Of a DNA stretch of 24,317 nt, positions 23,301 to 24,317 are shown in pieces. The number at the start of each line of letters is the position of its first letter. Position 1 is the stretch's first letter. The position numbers and the translations under genes were made by a program. The stretch comes from Phyllobacteriaceae bacterium UBA1940. GTDB lineage: Bacteria; Pseudomonadota; Alphaproteobacteria; Rhizobiales; Rhizobiaceae. The notes beneath the pieces are model-generated. The model made no database searches, was not told the DNA's origin, and saw only the letters and a program-made list of their open reading frames with translations. The stretch covers positions 1-24,317 of the forward strand of contig DDFA01000109.1 of the NCBI GenBank assembly GCA_002336975.1. The letters are read 5' to 3'.

Positions 23301-23491
23301 GCGCCGTTGAAGTCGGCGCTGATGGTCACGACCGGCCGGTCGACGTCAGGCAGTTCGCGGATCTCGACGGCCAGAAACGCCGCCAGGCCGGCGACGATGA
23401 TCAGCACGTTGAGCACGAAGGCGAGCACCGGGCGGCGGATGAACAGGGCGGTGACGCCGGCCTCGGGGCTGTGCTGCGGGGCGGGGATCAA
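20351..23491 (-). CDS. RND-family efflux permease (HAE-1 / AcrB-like)
   Basis: A 1046-aa inner-membrane proton-driven efflux pump of the AcrB/MexB type, length as expected. The first helix follows LFIRRPVLAFVLNVLII (16-32). The proton-relay aspartates in TM4 are D409-D410 (GLVVDDAIVVLEN), and the TM10 lysine is about K926 (GIMAKNGILIVEF), so the pump looks functional. Two large periplasmic loops follow TM1 and TM7 as usual. The start is TTG at 23491, with GGGAGG 7 bases upstream and 3 bases after the stop of the fusion-protein gene. No ATG or GTG precedes the first helix at a suitable place. No outer-membrane factor gene lies in the window. The substrate cannot be predicted; multidrug export is typical. 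It is convergent with the hypothetical gene. Confidence 0.95.
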   Translation of the reverse strand: MIPAPQHSPEAGVTALFIRRPVLAFVLNVLIIVAGLAAFLAVEIRELPDVDRPVVTISADFNGAAAETIDRELTSMLEGAVSRVSGVKAISSSSSFGRSRVTVEFTDGVDLDVAASDMRDAISRVQNDLPDDADVPRIVKADANADAVMRLAVTSDTMSIQDLTLLVEDRIVDSLSSVPGVADIQIFGDRAKIFRIDINQARLSALGLTVADVRAALASISFDAPAGSLTSNTQDLVVRATAAVTTPEQFENLAIGPNGGMTRLRDVATVTLGADIGQSTLRANGKTGVGLGVIRQAQSNTLQISQGVRASIAALNQSLPDGVEIRITSDDATFVDGAIHEVEIALAISASLVLLVIYMFLRDWRATLIPGMSLPVALVGTVAAIYLAGFSLNILTLLALVLATGLVVDDAIVVLENIVRRRNEGMGPRAAAVLGAEEVFFAVIATTATLVAVFVPLSFLPGQTGGLFREFGFVLAMSVILSAVVALSLCPMLASRMLRPHTEEEDKGVLGRIGGALAAAYRRVLGACLNAPLVVVLVSVLFGAAAWGVSGAIKSELTPPEDRSMMFLRINAPQGVSIDYLSQRIGDIERLLQPLRDSGEITNSFGIAGSQGSSNSGFLVLTLAPWDERQRSQQQIVAQVEQSMREVPGVRVFTGQPNSLGIRGAGSGLQFAIAGNSYARLGDAAVRIVDELEKDDRFIQPRLSTDTTQPQLSVEIDRERASDLGIDISGLAEAMQAMLDGRKVGSVFIEDRSYDVKLVSTTNPINDPTDLENIYLRTRDGRFVPMSTIATLTERAVAPSLAREQQMRSVAITAGLKPDFALGDAYAAAQAIAAPIIPEGARIIPLAETATLGETTGSMFVTFGFAIVIILLVLAAQFESFVSAIIIMATVPLGLACAIFAMLLTGTSLNVYSQIGLVLLVGIMAKNGILIVEFANQLRDRGLGVREAIENAANVRLRPVTMTMICTILGGLPLILASGAGAEARIALGWVIVGGLGLATASTLFLTPVAYLLLGRFITPKVEEAARLHRELEAAEELEAKLTPAE

Positions 23492-23494
23492 CCG

Positions 23495-24317
23495 TCAACC
23501 TCCCGTCGAACTGACACTGGTCGACGCCGGCGGCGCGGGGGCGGCCGCGCCGTTGACGCGGGCGACGGCCACGGGCGCGCCGTCGCGCACCGCGTGGACC
23601 CCCTCGGTGACGACGATCTCGCCGGGCTTCAGCGGCGCCTCGACCAGCACGGTGTCGGTGTTGCGCTGGATGATGCGCACGTCGGTGCGCTCAGCGATCC
23701 CGTCGCGCACCAGCCAGACGAACGCGCCGCCCGATCCCCACTGGATCGCCAGCGGGTCGACGGCCGGATAGCTGTCGCCGGGAAACGTCATTGTCACCTG
23801 GAACGACATGCCGGCGCGCAGCGTGTCGTTGGCATTCTTGATGCGGGCCTGCACCTGCAACGTCCGGCTGGCGGCGTCGATGCGGTTGTCGAGCGCGCTG
23901 ACTTCGCCGTCGTAGACTTCTGCGGGGCGGGCAATGGAGGAGGCCTTGAGCAGATCGCCGACATCGATCAGGGCGGCGTAACGCTCCGGCGCCCAGAAAT
24001 CGATCAGGATTTCCGACCGGTCGTCGATGCGCGCGATCTCGGTTGTCGACGACACATGATTGCCGGCGGCCACCGGCAGGATGCCGACCACGCCGGAGAT
24101 CGGCGCGGTGACGGTGCGGCGGTCGAGCGCCAGTTCGGCGTCGCGCAACGCCAGGCGGGCATTGTCGACGGCCAGCGCCGCCTCGGTCACCTGGACGTTG
24201 GTCGCGGTGTTGGAGGCGCGCAGCGTGCGGATGCGTTCCTGCTTGGCGATCGCGTCGTCGAGCGCGAATTTCGCCCGGTCGACGGCGATCGCTTCGCCCT
24301 CGGCGTCAAGCCGCGCG
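23495..24317 (-). CDS. RND membrane fusion (periplasmic adaptor) protein, 5'-truncated by window edge
   Basis: This is the C-terminal 273 or so residues of an AcrA/HlyD-type adaptor. The frame is open to the right edge, so its start and signal sequence are outside. Visible parts, in order, are the second half of the alpha-helical hairpin (ARLDAEGEAIAVDRAKF onward) and the lipoyl half-motif LDRRTVTAPISGVVGILPV. The beta-barrel domain contains LRAGMSFQVTMTF, and the membrane-proximal end contains VTEGVHAVRDGAPV. A Ala/Pro/Ser-rich tail ends the protein. A GTG at 24190 can begin an open frame but lies inside the hairpin, so it is not the real start. The gene ends 3 bases before the permease start, so the two form an operon and should assemble into one efflux complex. 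Confidence 0.92.
   Translation of the reverse strand, partial: ARLDAEGEAIAVDRAKFALDDAIAKQERIRTLRASNTATNVQVTEAALAVDNARLALRDAELALDRRTVTAPISGVVGILPVAAGNHVSSTTEIARIDDRSEILIDFWAPERYAALIDVGDLLKASSIARPAEVYDGEVSALDNRIDAASRTLQVQARIKNANDTLRAGMSFQVTMTFPGDSYPAVDPLAIQWGSGGAFVWLVRDGIAERTDVRIIQRNTDTVLVEAPLKPGEIVVTEGVHAVRDGAPVAVARVNGAAAPAPPASTSVSSTGG

Noticed and set aside
1..24317. CRISPR arrays, tRNA or rRNA genes, insertion sequences, integrases
   Set aside because: No spaced direct repeats, no cloverleaf-like gene and no transposase or integrase motifs were seen. The window is almost fully covered by metabolic and transport genes.
1..24317. Frequent GTG and TTG starts as a sign of foreign DNA
   Set aside because: Non-ATG starts (soxA, both SDRs, the kinase, tetR, livH, the RND permease) occur across all the operons, with normal base use, so they reflect the high-GC genome and not transfer.

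Overview
The window is GC-rich, densely packed DNA from an alphaproteobacterium. The codon use, the gene families and a palindromic repeat of a kind I associate with Mesorhizobium suggest Hyphomicrobiales (Phyllobacteriaceae-like). That placement is inference from the sequence alone. There are no tRNA or rRNA genes, insertion sequences, phage genes or CRISPR arrays. Genes are tightly spaced and many use GTG or TTG starts.

Layout. (1) 1-4674, plus strand: the soxBDAG operon for heterotetrameric sarcosine oxidase, with soxB cut by the left edge. (2) 4679-5461, minus strand: a membrane-anchored GGDEF protein that looks catalytically degraded but keeps its inhibitory-site motif. It meets soxG tail to tail, and a perfect hairpin covers both stop codons. 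(3) 5578-8694, minus strand: a four-gene operon, in transcription order an NADP-type SDR, a MaoC hydratase, an APH-type phosphotransferase and an NAD-type SDR. (4) 8695-8850: a divergent control region with a -35-like box, a perfect 7-bp-arm palindrome inside the promoter spacer, and a leader hairpin before a strong ribosome binding site. (5) 8851-19543, plus strand: TetR regulator, ACAD10/11-type acyl-CoA dehydrogenase, two zinc-less medium-chain reductases, livHMGF-type ABC importer genes, a long-chain acyl-CoA synthetase and a periplasmic binding protein, closed by an intrinsic terminator. (6) 19609-19678: a perfect 33-bp-arm palindrome. (7) 19784-20269: an unrecognised two-TM protein. (8) 20351-24317, minus strand: an RND efflux permease and its membrane fusion protein, the latter cut by the right edge.

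The most interesting reading is that regions 3 to 5 form one regulated uptake and degradation system for an organic acid. The importer would bring the acid in, the synthetase would activate it to a CoA ester, and the SDRs, kinase, dehydrogenase and hydratase would process it. An APH-family kinase together with an ACAD10/11-type dehydrogenase matches the enzyme pair used for 4-hydroxyacyl-CoA breakdown: phosphorylate the 4-OH, then eliminate phosphate. This is known from the levulinate (lva) pathway of Pseudomonas and from ACAD10/ACAD11 in animals. The working hypothesis is therefore a 4-hydroxy or 4-oxo acid catabolic cluster with its own ABC importer. The substrate cannot be read from the sequence.
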